The translations under genes were made by a program, and so were the position numbers. Below the pieces are notes generated by a model. The model saw only the letters and a list, made by a program, of their open reading frames with translations. It did no database searches and had not been told where the DNA came from. Below are positions 7,896 to 15,215 of a DNA stretch of 64,000 nucleotides, one piece after another. The stretch is from Streptomyces sp. NBRC 110035 (GTDB taxonomy: Bacteria; Actinomycetota; Actinomycetes; Streptomycetales; Streptomycetaceae): contig NZ_BBNN01000030.1 in the NCBI RefSeq assembly GCF_000829695.1, forward strand, positions 156,434 to 220,433, given 5' to 3'. Each line of letters starts with the position of its first letter. Position 1 is the first letter of the stretch.

Positions 7896-9262
7896 GCCCG
7901 CACCTCGTGCTGGGCGCGATCGCCCTGATCGTCGTCGCCTGGCTGTTCGCCTGCGCGGAGGCGGGCATCGCCCGGGTCTCCACCTTCCGCGCCGAGGAGG
8001 CCGCGCGCTCCGGCCGCCGGGGCAGCGCCCGGCTCGCGAAGCTCGCCGCCGACCCGACCCGCTACCTCAACGTGGCCCTGCTGGTCCGCGTCGGCTGCGA
8101 GATGGCCGCCGCCGCGCTGGTCACCTACGCCTGCCTGCGGGAGTTCGACGGCACCGCCGAGGCCCTGCTGATCGCCATCGCGGTCATGGTCCTCGTCTCC
8201 TACGTCGCCGTCGGCGTCTCCCCGCGCACCATCGGCCGCCAGCACCCCCTGAACACGGCCACGGCGGCGGCGTACGTCCTGCTGCCGCTGGCCAGGATCA
8301 TGGGCCCGGTCCCGAACCTGCTGATCCTCATCGGCAACGCGTTCACCCCCGGCAAGGGCTTCAGGCGCGGCCCCTTCGCCTCCGAGGCGGAGCTGCGCGC
8401 GCTGGTCGACCTCGCCGAGCAGGAGTCGCTGATCGAGGACGAGGAGCGCCGCATGGTGCACTCCGTCTTCGAGCTGGGCGACACCCTGGTCCGCGAGGTC
8501 ATGGTCCCGCGCACCGACCTGGTGATGATCGAGCGCTACAAGACCATCCGGCAGGCCCTCACCCTCGCCCTGCGCTCCGGTTTCTCCCGGGTGCCGGTGA
8601 CCGGCGAGAGCGAGGACGACATCGTCGGCGTCGTGTACCTCAAGGACCTGGCCCGCAAGACGCACATCAGCCGGGACGCGGAGAGCGAGCTGGTGTCCAC
8701 GGCGATGCGGCCCGCGTACTTCGTGCCCGACACCAAGAACGCCGGTGACCTGCTGCGCGAGATGCAGAAGGAACGCAACCACGTCGCCGTCGTCATCGAC
8801 GAGTACGGCGGCACCGCCGGCATCGTCACCATCGAGGACATCCTCGAGGAGATCGTCGGCGAGATCACCGACGAGTACGACCGTGAGATCGCGCCGGTCG
8901 AGGAACTGGGCGAGGAGCGCCACCGGGTCACCGCCCGCCTCGACATCACCGACCTCGGCGAGCTGTACGGACTGGAGGAGTACGACGACGAGGACGTGGA
9001 GACCGTCGGCGGACTGCTCGCCAAGATGCTCGGCCGGGTACCGATCGCGGGCGCGTCCGCCGTGGTCGAACTCCCCGACGAGCGCCGGCTGCGGCTGACG
9101 GCGGAGGCTGCGGCCGGCCGCCGGAACAAGATCGTCACCGTGCTGGTGGAGCCGGTCGCCCCCGGAGACCCGGGGGAGCAGGCCGACCCGTCCCGGGACG
9201 AGGCGCAGGAGGCGCAGGAGCGGGGCGAGAGGGACGAGCGGGCAGGGGGGCCGTCGGTATGA
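7892..9262 (+). CDS. CNNM/CorC family membrane protein with CBS domains
   Basis: A 456-residue protein. The N-terminal DUF21 region (about residues 1-145) has three to four hydrophobic segments. Then come a pair of CBS domains (about 200-330; PRTDLVMI... and VAVVIDEYGGTAGIVTIEDILEEIVGEI) and a C-terminal CorC/HlyC domain (about 345-425), followed by an acidic disordered tail. This architecture is often annotated as hemolysin-like, but members of the family act in magnesium or cobalt transport. The start is fixed by the ATGA overlap with ybeY, and the stop overlaps the next ATG in the same way. Confidence 0.9.
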   Translation: MSPHLVLGAIALIVVAWLFACAEAGIARVSTFRAEEAARSGRRGSARLAKLAADPTRYLNVALLVRVGCEMAAAALVTYACLREFDGTAEALLIAIAVMVLVSYVAVGVSPRTIGRQHPLNTATAAAYVLLPLARIMGPVPNLLILIGNAFTPGKGFRRGPFASEAELRALVDLAEQESLIEDEERRMVHSVFELGDTLVREVMVPRTDLVMIERYKTIRQALTLALRSGFSRVPVTGESEDDIVGVVYLKDLARKTHISRDAESELVSTAMRPAYFVPDTKNAGDLLREMQKERNHVAVVIDEYGGTAGIVTIEDILEEIVGEITDEYDREIAPVEELGEERHRVTARLDITDLGELYGLEEYDDEDVETVGGLLAKMLGRVPIAGASAVVELPDERRLRLTAEAAAGRRNKIVTVLVEPVAPGDPGEQADPSRDEAQEAQERGERDERAGGPSV

Positions 9263-9618
9263 CTCCGGTACGGCTGCGCGCCCTCTGCCTCTCCTTCGGC
9301 GCGGCCGTGGAGGACTTCCCGTTCAACCCGGAGACCTCGGTCTTCAAGGTCGGGGGCAAGCTCTTCGCCCTGACGAACCTGGACGCGCGGCCCCTGACGG
9401 CCAACCTCAAGTGCGACCCGGACGACGCGGTCCGGCTCCGCGCCGAGTACCCCGGGCTGATCGTCCCCGGCCGGCACATGAACAAGAGGCACTGGAACAC
9501 GGTGACCGTCGACGGCGGCCTCCCGGACCGGCTGGTCCGGGAACTGGTCGAGGACTCCTACGACCTGGTCGTCGCCGGCCTCCCCCGCGCCGAACGCCTC
9601 CGCCTCGACCGCGCGTGA
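9259..9618 (+). CDS. MmcQ/YjbR family protein
   Basis: A 119-residue protein of the MmcQ/YjbR fold (CyaY-like, possibly DNA-binding). Family features are the EDFPFNPETSVFKVGGKLFAL stretch near residue 18 and the conserved MNKRHWNTV motif near residue 74. The ATG overlaps the end of the CorC-like gene (ATGA), placing it as the last gene of the phoH operon. The biochemical role of the family is unknown. Confidence 0.85.
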   Translation: MTPVRLRALCLSFGAAVEDFPFNPETSVFKVGGKLFALTNLDARPLTANLKCDPDDAVRLRAEYPGLIVPGRHMNKRHWNTVTVDGGLPDRLVRELVEDSYDLVVAGLPRAERLRLDRA

Positions 9619-9726
9619 GGAGCTGAGGCGCGGCCCCGCGCCAGGGGAGCCCCGGCGGTCCCGTGACACGGCGTCGCAGGCGGCCCTGGGGCACGTCCCC
9701 GGGGCCGCGCTCCGTATGCTCGGGCC

Positions 9727-10080
9727 ATGACCGACAGCAGCGCGCTCGACCCCGAGGACCTCAAGATCGTCACCCTGGCCCGTTCCGCGCGGGCCCGCAA
9801 CGGTGTGCCCGAGGGGGCCGCCGTACGGGACGAGAACGGCCGGACCTATGTCGCCGGGACCGTGGACCTGGACTCCCTGAAGCTGACCGCCCTGCAGACG
9901 GCGGTGGCGATGGCGGTGGCGTCCGGGGCGAAGTCGCTGGAGGCGGCGGCCGTGGTGACGGACGCCGGTTCGGTGCCGGAGGCGGACCGCGCGGCGGTAC
10001 GCGACCTCGGCGGCCCCGGGACCCCGGTGGTCCTGGCCGGCCCGGACGGGACGGTCCGGGGGACGTCGACCGCGGGCTGA
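9727..10080 (+). CDS. Cytidine-deaminase-like protein lacking zinc ligands
   Basis: A 117-residue protein whose length and outline (ARSARARNGVPEGAAVRDENGRTYVAG, then an Ala-rich helix, then PVVLAGPDGTV) match the cytidine deaminase fold. Where active enzymes have CAER it reads TALQTAV, and the PCGxC motif is absent. The whole protein has no Cys and no His, so it cannot hold the catalytic zinc. Proteins like this, coded just before era in Streptomyces, are often labelled cytidine deaminase; that label should not be taken as an activity. The -10-like TATGCT (9715-9720) ends six bases before the ATG, suggesting a leaderless message. Confidence 0.8.
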   Translation: MTDSSALDPEDLKIVTLARSARARNGVPEGAAVRDENGRTYVAGTVDLDSLKLTALQTAVAMAVASGAKSLEAAAVVTDAGSVPEADRAAVRDLGGPGTPVVLAGPDGTVRGTSTAG

Positions 10081-10120
10081 CCCGATCCGGAGCCCTTGGA
10101 GCGCCCTGCCCCCTCGGGTG

Positions 10121-10133
10121 TTACCGGCGGTAA
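10121..10133. promoter_or_regulatory. 13-bp palindrome, possible operator
   Basis: TTACCG, G, CGGTAA: a perfect 6-1-6 dyad in the gap before the secreted protein gene. The size fits a dimeric regulator site. The regulator is unknown. Confidence 0.35.
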
Positions 10134-10297
10134 ATGGGCCGGAATTCAACCTTGCCGTGCCCTGCCTCCCACGCATCAATGGAACCGTTGTTCCGACGGG
10201 CCGTCAGGCGCGGTCCGTCGGTCCCCCCGGCCCGCGCAGCGTGACGACCGCTCTCACCTGCCGGGCGTTTCCCCCCACGGAAAGGGAACCGGATTCC

Positions 10298-10777
10298 ATG
10301 AGAGGCACACGAATCGGAACAGGCGCGTCACTGGTCGCGGGGGCGCTCGCGGTCTGCGGGCTCGCCTTCGCCCCGTCCGCCGCCGCGGTCGCCCCCGGGA
10401 CGGCGACGATCACCGCCGACTGCGGAAGCTTCGGCGGTGGCGAGGCCACCCTCACGGCGACCCAGAACGGCTCGGCCGCCACCCTCACCCTCAGCACCTC
10501 CGCGTTCACCGCCCCCGTCGCCCTCGGCCAGGACTCCATCAACTCCACTCTCACGCTGGTGAACAACAACGGGGGGACCGTGAGGTTCGCCGGCACGAAG
10601 AACCCGGCCATGGCGACCGGCGACCCCCTCTCCGTCGGCCCGCTCGACGGCACCGTGGCCTCCGGCGACAGCCTGGAGGCGTACGGGGGCTCGCTGCGGA
10701 TGACCGTGTTCGGCTTCATCACCATCACCTGCACGGCGGAGGGACCGCAGTCACCGGGCCCGTTCGTCTTCGACTGA
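10298..10777 (+). CDS. Small secreted protein, unknown function
   Basis: A 159-residue protein with a clear Sec signal peptide (MRGTRIGTGASLVAGALAVCGLAFAPSAAA ends near residue 30). The mature part is rich in Thr, Gly and Ser and predicted to be mostly beta-strand. It has one Cys soon after the signal (ADCGSF) and one near the C-terminus (ITCTAEG), likely a disulfide. I do not recognise a named family. ATG 10298 has AAAGGGAA at 9 bases, and the signal peptide begins exactly there, which decides against a longer upstream frame. It interrupts the usual closeness of the deaminase-like gene and era. Confidence 0.75.
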   Translation: MRGTRIGTGASLVAGALAVCGLAFAPSAAAVAPGTATITADCGSFGGGEATLTATQNGSAATLTLSTSAFTAPVALGQDSINSTLTLVNNNGGTVRFAGTKNPAMATGDPLSVGPLDGTVASGDSLEAYGGSLRMTVFGFITITCTAEGPQSPGPFVFD

Positions 10778-10939
10778 TCCTTCGACCGGTCCCGGTCGAG
10801 CCCCACTCGACCGCTGCTCCACCGCTGTCTGCTCCCCCCTGTTTCCCGGGCCGGACATCTCACGGGGTGCCCGGCCCTCCGGGGCCCGCCGCGGGCGGGT
10901 GGTACGGCGGGGCTCCGGGGATCAGGGAGAATGGGCGGC

Positions 10940-11893
10940 ATGAGCGTTCGTACCCAGTCATCCGAGCAGCCCGCCGAAGCAGTCCACCGGGCCGGCTTCG
11001 CCTGCTTCGTGGGCCGCCCCAACGCGGGCAAGTCCACCCTCACGAACGCTCTGGTCGGGCAGAAGGTGGCGATCACCTCCAACCGGCCGCAGACCACCCG
11101 GCACACCGTGCGCGGCATCGTCCACCGCCCCGACGCGCAGCTGATCCTCGTCGACACCCCCGGTCTGCACAAGCCGCGCACGCTGCTCGGCGAGCGGCTG
11201 AACGACGTGGTCCGCACCACCTGGGCCGAGGTCGACGCGATCGGCTTCTGCATTCCCGCGGACCAGAAGCTCGGCCCCGGCGACCGCTTCATCGCCAAGG
11301 AACTGGCCGGGATCAGGAAGACCCCGAAGACCGCCATCGTCACCAAGACCGACCTGGTGGACGGCAAGGCGCTGGCCGAGCAGCTGATCGCCGTCGACCA
11401 GCTCGGCAGGGAACTCGGGATCGAATGGGCGGAGATCGTCCCGGTGTCGGCGACCGCGAACCAGCAGGTCGACCTGCTGGCCGACCTCCTCATCCCGCTG
11501 ATGCCCGAGGGCCCCGCCCTCTACCCCGAGGGCGACCTGACCGACGAGCCCGAGATGGTCATGGTGGCCGAGCTGATCCGCGAGGCCGCCCTGGAAGGCG
11601 TCCGCGACGAGCTGCCCCACTCCATCGCCGTGGTCGTGGAGGAGATGCTGCCCCGCGAGGACCGCCCCGCCGACAGGCCCCTCCTCGACATCCACGCCAA
11701 CCTCTACATCGAGCGCACCAGCCAGAAGGGCATCGTCATCGGCCCCAAGGGCAAGCGTCTGAAGGACGTCGGCATCAAGTCCCGCCAGCAGATCGAGGCA
11801 CTGCTCGGCACCCCCGTCTTCCTGGACCTGCACGTCAAGGTGGCCAAGGACTGGCAGCGTGACCCGAAGCAGTTGCGCCGTCTGGGCTTCTGA
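10940..11893 (+). CDS. era: GTPase Era
   Basis: A 317-residue GTPase needed for 16S rRNA and 30S maturation. G1 is GRPNAGKST, G3 is DTPGLHKP, and G4 is TKTD where most bacteria have NKxD. The C-terminal KH domain carries ERTSQKGIVIGPKGKRLKDVG, and the protein ends DPKQLRRLGF. ATG 10940 is chosen over ATG 10931 because the latter directly abuts the AGGGAG/GAGAAT element. GAGAAT at 10927-10932 is also a plausible -10 ending seven bases upstream, consistent with a leaderless transcript. Confidence 0.95.
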   Translation: MSVRTQSSEQPAEAVHRAGFACFVGRPNAGKSTLTNALVGQKVAITSNRPQTTRHTVRGIVHRPDAQLILVDTPGLHKPRTLLGERLNDVVRTTWAEVDAIGFCIPADQKLGPGDRFIAKELAGIRKTPKTAIVTKTDLVDGKALAEQLIAVDQLGRELGIEWAEIVPVSATANQQVDLLADLLIPLMPEGPALYPEGDLTDEPEMVMVAELIREAALEGVRDELPHSIAVVVEEMLPREDRPADRPLLDIHANLYIERTSQKGIVIGPKGKRLKDVGIKSRQQIEALLGTPVFLDLHVKVAKDWQRDPKQLRRLGF

Positions 11894-11947
11894 CGCGGGG
11901 TGGTGCCGGGGCTCCTGCCGGGCGGCGGTAGCCGCATGCCGATGCGG

Positions 11948-12022
11948 CCCGGACCCGCATGTCGAGGTGGCCGAGGTCTGGCAGCGTGACCCGAAGCAGA
12001 CGCGCCGTCCGGGCTTCTGACG
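11948..12022 (+). repeat. Decayed second copy of the era 3' end
   Basis: Bases 11948-12022 align without gaps to 11821-11895, the end of era including its stop codon, with 66 of 75 positions identical by my count. The copies are offset by exactly 127 bases. Read in frame, the copy would encode ...VWQRDPKQTRRPGF followed by TGA, matching WQRDPKQLRRLGF of Era. It has no start or upstream era sequence, so it is a fragment. Such 3'-end copies arise by tandem duplication or when a mobile element inserts in a gene's end and later leaves. Confidence 0.85.
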
Positions 12023-12030
12023 TGAACCCG

Positions 12031-12045
12031 GGCGCCTTCGGCGCC
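12031..12045. terminator. Short hairpin with UUCG loop
   Basis: GGCGCC, TTC, GGCGCC at 12031-12045 forms a compact stem whose loop can be read as the stable C(UUCG)G tetraloop. It sits between era with its 3' copy and the convergent beta-glucosidase gene, so it could serve both. Confidence 0.45.
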
Positions 12046-12054
12046 GCAGGTCCC

Positions 12055-13383
12055 TCAGGTGCCGGCCGGCCGGCCCCGCTGCTGCTCGCGCAGCACCTCG
12101 CGCAGCCAGCCGTACGACGCCTTCGGTGTGCGCCGCTGGGTCTCGAAGTCCACGTGGACCAGGCCGAAGCGACGGGTGTAGCCCTCCGCCCACTCGAAGT
12201 TGTCCATCAGGGACCACACGAAGTAGCCGCGTACGTCCACGCCCGCTTCCAGTGCCCGGTGCAGGGCGCGGAGGTGGCCGTCGAGGTACGTGATGCGGGC
12301 CTGGTCGTCGATGCCCTCGTAGGAGCAGCCGTTCTCGGTGATGAGGACCGGGGGGAGCCGGTCGCCGTAGCGGTCGCGGAAGCCGGTGAGGAGCTCGGTC
12401 AGGGCCCCGGGGACCACCGGCCAGCCGAAATCCGTCACCGGAAAACCCTCGATCTCCCGCACGGAGAAGGGGAGTTCGGCCGGCATTCGGACACCGCCGA
12501 AGTCGATCTCCGTGCCCTGCGGGGCGCCCACCCGGGTCGGCGCGTAGTAGTTGACGCCGTACCAGTCGACCGGCTCGGCGATGGTCCGCAGGTCCGCCTC
12601 GACGTCGCCGGGCATCAGGTCGCCGAGACCGTCCGGATAGCGGCCGAGCAGCACGGGGTCGGCGAACAGGCGGTTCAGGAGCGTGTCGTAGAAGTCCGCC
12701 GCCGCCACGTCCGCCGGGTCGGGGGAGGCCGGCCAGGTCGGGCCGTGGGAGTTGGTGATGCCGATGTCACCGGCGCCGGCCGCACGCAGGGCCCGTACCG
12801 CCATTCCGTGCGCGAGGAGTTGGTGGTGCGCCACCGGCAACGCGTCGAAGAGCAGCTTTTGGCCGGGGGCGTGGACGCCCAGCGCATGCCCGAGCAGGGT
12901 GTGTTCGGCGGGTTCGTTGAGGGTGATCCAGCGCTTCACCCGGTCGCCGAGGCGCCCGGCGACCTCGGACACGTACTCCGCGAACCGCTCCGCGGTGTTC
13001 CGATCCAGCCAGTCCAGACCGGCCGGCAGGTCCCAGTGGAACAGCGTCGGCACGGGCCGTACGCCCGCGGCACACAGGTCGTCGACCAGACGGTCGTAGA
13101 AGTCCAGGCCGCCCCGCGCACGCGCCCGGGGCCAGGAGACGGAGAAGCGGTACGCGTCCACCCCCAGGCCGGACAGCAGCGCCACGTCCTCGCGGTGCCG
13201 GTGCACGTGGTCGCAGGCCACCGCCGCCGTGGAACCGTCCCGCACCCGGCCCGGCTCGGAGGTGAACACGTCCCACACGGACGGCTCGCGAGCGTCCACC
13301 GCGCCCTCGATCTGGTGCGCCGAGGTCGACACGCCCCACAGGAAGCCGTCCGGGAAGCGGGGGACCGGGTTCGTCGTCGCCAT
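12055..13383 (-). CDS. bglB: GH1 beta-glucosidase
   Basis: A 442-residue glycoside hydrolase family 1 enzyme, cytoplasmic (no signal peptide). The N-terminal FPDGFLWGVSTSAHQIEGA signature is present, as are the acid/base motif TLNEP and the nucleophile motif ITENG, and QRRTPKASYGWLREV is the usual C-terminal stretch. The substrate is a beta-glucoside or related disaccharide. ATG 13383 is chosen because conserved sequence starts within 10 residues; ATG 13395 or GTG 13401 would add up to six residues, and none has a good ribosome site. It converges on era. Confidence 0.92.
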   Translation of the reverse strand: MATTNPVPRFPDGFLWGVSTSAHQIEGAVDAREPSVWDVFTSEPGRVRDGSTAAVACDHVHRHREDVALLSGLGVDAYRFSVSWPRARARGGLDFYDRLVDDLCAAGVRPVPTLFHWDLPAGLDWLDRNTAERFAEYVSEVAGRLGDRVKRWITLNEPAEHTLLGHALGVHAPGQKLLFDALPVAHHQLLAHGMAVRALRAAGAGDIGITNSHGPTWPASPDPADVAAADFYDTLLNRLFADPVLLGRYPDGLGDLMPGDVEADLRTIAEPVDWYGVNYYAPTRVGAPQGTEIDFGGVRMPAELPFSVREIEGFPVTDFGWPVVPGALTELLTGFRDRYGDRLPPVLITENGCSYEGIDDQARITYLDGHLRALHRALEAGVDVRGYFVWSLMDNFEWAEGYTRRFGLVHVDFETQRRTPKASYGWLREVLREQQRGRPAGT

Positions 13384-13457
13384 GGGGTGGATCATCCGCA
13401 CCGGCCACGAGAGAAGTCAACGCCCTCGCAGCCGAAGGAGGTTGCACAGAACGTCGA

Positions 13458-13724
13458 TCACGCTCCCTCCTTGAGCACTCTGCTGATCAGCGCGCGCTGT
13501 TCCCCGGTCAGCCAGGGGTCGGCGCAGTACACCGACCGCCCGTCCACCGTGATCCGGTAGCTGAAGCCGTCCGGCACCCCGGCCGGGGGGGTGCCCCGGC
13601 CGGCGGCCAGGGCCCGCTCGGCCAGGGCGTGCCAGTCGGCGGCGTCGGCCCGGGCCGAGGTGTCCACCTCGGCCCGCCGCTCGATCCCCGCGAACCCGCC
13701 CGTACACCGCACCTGAATACGCAT
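13458..13724 (-). CDS. Emfourin-type inhibitor of the adjacent M4 protease
   Basis: An 88-residue protein without signal peptide. The N-terminal strand MRIQVRCTGGFAGIERRAEVD, with a conserved GGFAG turn, and the DGFSYRIT / GEQRALISRVL ending match emfourin-like proteins, which are small tight inhibitors encoded beside protealysin-like M4 peptidases. It lies 69 bases downstream of the M4 gene on the same strand, so the pair is probably an operon with the protease first. ATG 13724 gives the conserved N-terminus; longer frames upstream run into the intergenic sequence. Confidence 0.8.
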   Translation of the reverse strand: MRIQVRCTGGFAGIERRAEVDTSARADAADWHALAERALAAGRGTPPAGVPDGFSYRITVDGRSVYCADPWLTGEQRALISRVLKEGA

Positions 13725-13793
13725 GGGTCCCTGTCTAGTACGAGAACGGGCGTGACGCCCACACCGCTGCCACCGCGCCGGCACCCCCACCCA

Positions 13794-14864
13794 CTACCGC
13801 GCCGGCACCCCCACCCGTTCCCACGCCTTCGACACCGCCAGCAGTTCCTCGCCCTCGCCGAACCGCTCCCGTGCCGCCTTCACCGTGAGCGTCGCGAAGT
13901 CCGTGAACTGCGCGTCCTGCTCCAGCTCGCCGCCGGTCAGCACGTCGTACCAGACCTGCCCCGCCCGCTCCCACGCGTTGCCCCCGAGGGCGGTGGCCGC
14001 CTGGTAGAAGGCGTGGTTGGGGATGCCGGAGTTGATGTGGACGCCGCCGTTGTCCCGGCCGGTGCGCACGTAGTCGTCCATCGTCGAGGGCTGCGGGTCC
14101 TTGCCGAGGACGTCGTCGTCGTACGCCGTGCCCGGCGCCTTCATCGAACGCAGCGCCACCCCCGTCACCCGCGGGGCGAGCAGCCCGGAGCCGATCAGCC
14201 AGTCGGCCTCGGTGGCGGTCTGGCCCAGCGTGTACTGCTTGACGAGGGCGCCGAAGACGTCCGACACCGACTCGTTGAGCGCGCCGGACTGCCCGAAGTA
14301 GTCGAGGTTGGCGGTGTGCTGCGTGACGCCGTGCGCGAGTTCGTGGCCGATGACGTCGACGGGGATCGTGAAGTCGAGGAAGATCTCCCCGTCCCCGTCG
14401 CCGAACACCATCTGGTCGCCGTTCCAGAACGCGTTGTTGTAGTCGCGGTCGTAGTGCACGGTCGCGACCAGCGGCAGGCCACAGCCGTCGATCGAGTCGC
14501 GGGAGAAGGCCTTGAGGAACAGCTCGAAGGTGGCGCCGAGGCCCGCGTAGGCGCGGTTGACGGTGGCGTCCTTGCCGGGCTCGTCGCCCTCCTCGCGGAC
14601 CTTCGTCCCCGGCAGCGCGGTGCGGTGCCGGGCGTCGTGGACCGTCCGGTGCGGCCTGCCCGGCTCGGCCCCGGCGGGGGGCGCCACGGCCGCGGCGCCC
14701 ACCACCGTGGTCAGGCGGCGCTGGGTGCGCTCGTAGGCGTCGCGCTGGAGGGTGCGGCGAGCGGGGCCGGCCAGCGCCGGGTCGTCGGCCCGCGCGAGCC
14801 GGTCCAGGACGTGCGGCGGGACGATGGTGCAGAAGACGGGCTCGAAGCCCCCGTGGGTCGTCAT
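13794..14864 (-). CDS. Protealysin-like M4 metalloprotease
   Basis: A 356-residue thermolysin-family zinc protease. HELAHG with the preceding VIG and the downstream ALNESVSDVFG supply the two His ligands, the catalytic Glu and the Glu ligand. DNGGVHINSGIPNHAFY holds the later catalytic His. There is no signal peptide. Instead the short N-terminal propeptide has FCTIVPPHVLDRLA, the PPxxL-type motif with a Cys typical of the protealysin subgroup, whose members can stay in the cytoplasm or be exported by other means. ATG 14864 is chosen; GTG 14873 is possible. It is transcribed divergently from leuA. Confidence 0.9.
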   Translation of the reverse strand: MTTHGGFEPVFCTIVPPHVLDRLARADDPALAGPARRTLQRDAYERTQRRLTTVVGAAAVAPPAGAEPGRPHRTVHDARHRTALPGTKVREEGDEPGKDATVNRAYAGLGATFELFLKAFSRDSIDGCGLPLVATVHYDRDYNNAFWNGDQMVFGDGDGEIFLDFTIPVDVIGHELAHGVTQHTANLDYFGQSGALNESVSDVFGALVKQYTLGQTATEADWLIGSGLLAPRVTGVALRSMKAPGTAYDDDVLGKDPQPSTMDDYVRTGRDNGGVHINSGIPNHAFYQAATALGGNAWERAGQVWYDVLTGGELEQDAQFTDFATLTVKAARERFGEGEELLAVSKAWERVGVPAR

Positions 14865-15067
14865 GCTCCGCACTCTTGCACTGCGTCACGGGAATGTCAC
14901 TGTCGGCAACCGTATTCTCAACCGTGACGGGGGGAATGTGCCACCCCTCCCGCCCCGGGGCGCCTTCGAGTGGTATGCGGCACTTTTCGTCCCCTTCCTC
15001 CCTCTGGTCCCGCATACTGATACGGAACCTCGCGCGGGAGCGCGTCTCGGTTAAGCTGCGGAGCATC

Positions 15068-15115
15068 ATGCGTTTCGGGCTGCTCCTCCTTAGCCGCCGC
15101 GGCGAGGGCCTGTAG
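15068..15115 (+). CDS. leuA leader peptide with four leucine codons in a row
   Basis: The 15-residue frame MRFGLLLLSRRGEGL ends at TAG 15113-15115, 100 bases before leuA. Four consecutive Leu codons (CTG CTC CTC CTT) are the sign of a ribosome-mediated attenuator. Short leucine-rich leaders before leuA are known in actinobacteria. A 7-base inverted repeat GGCCGAC/GTCGGCC (15120-15126 and 15156-15162) directly downstream could be one of the competing hairpins; I could not establish a full terminator/antiterminator pair by eye. Confidence 0.8.
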   Translation: MRFGLLLLSRRGEGL

Positions 15116-15215
15116 TCGAGGCCGACCCCCTCCCCGCGGAGTTCGGCGTTGCGCCGTCGGCCGTCCCTTCCGGATCCCACCGGATGACCGCGGACCATCG
15201 AGGAGCCCACGCATC

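Noticed and set aside
9727..10080. Functional cytidine deaminase annotation
   Set aside because: No Cys or His exists in the protein, so the catalytic zinc site is impossible.
11955..12020. Small gene in the second copy of the era end
   Set aside because: It has no start or ribosome site; the similarity is only to the last 23 residues of Era, so it is a duplicated fragment.
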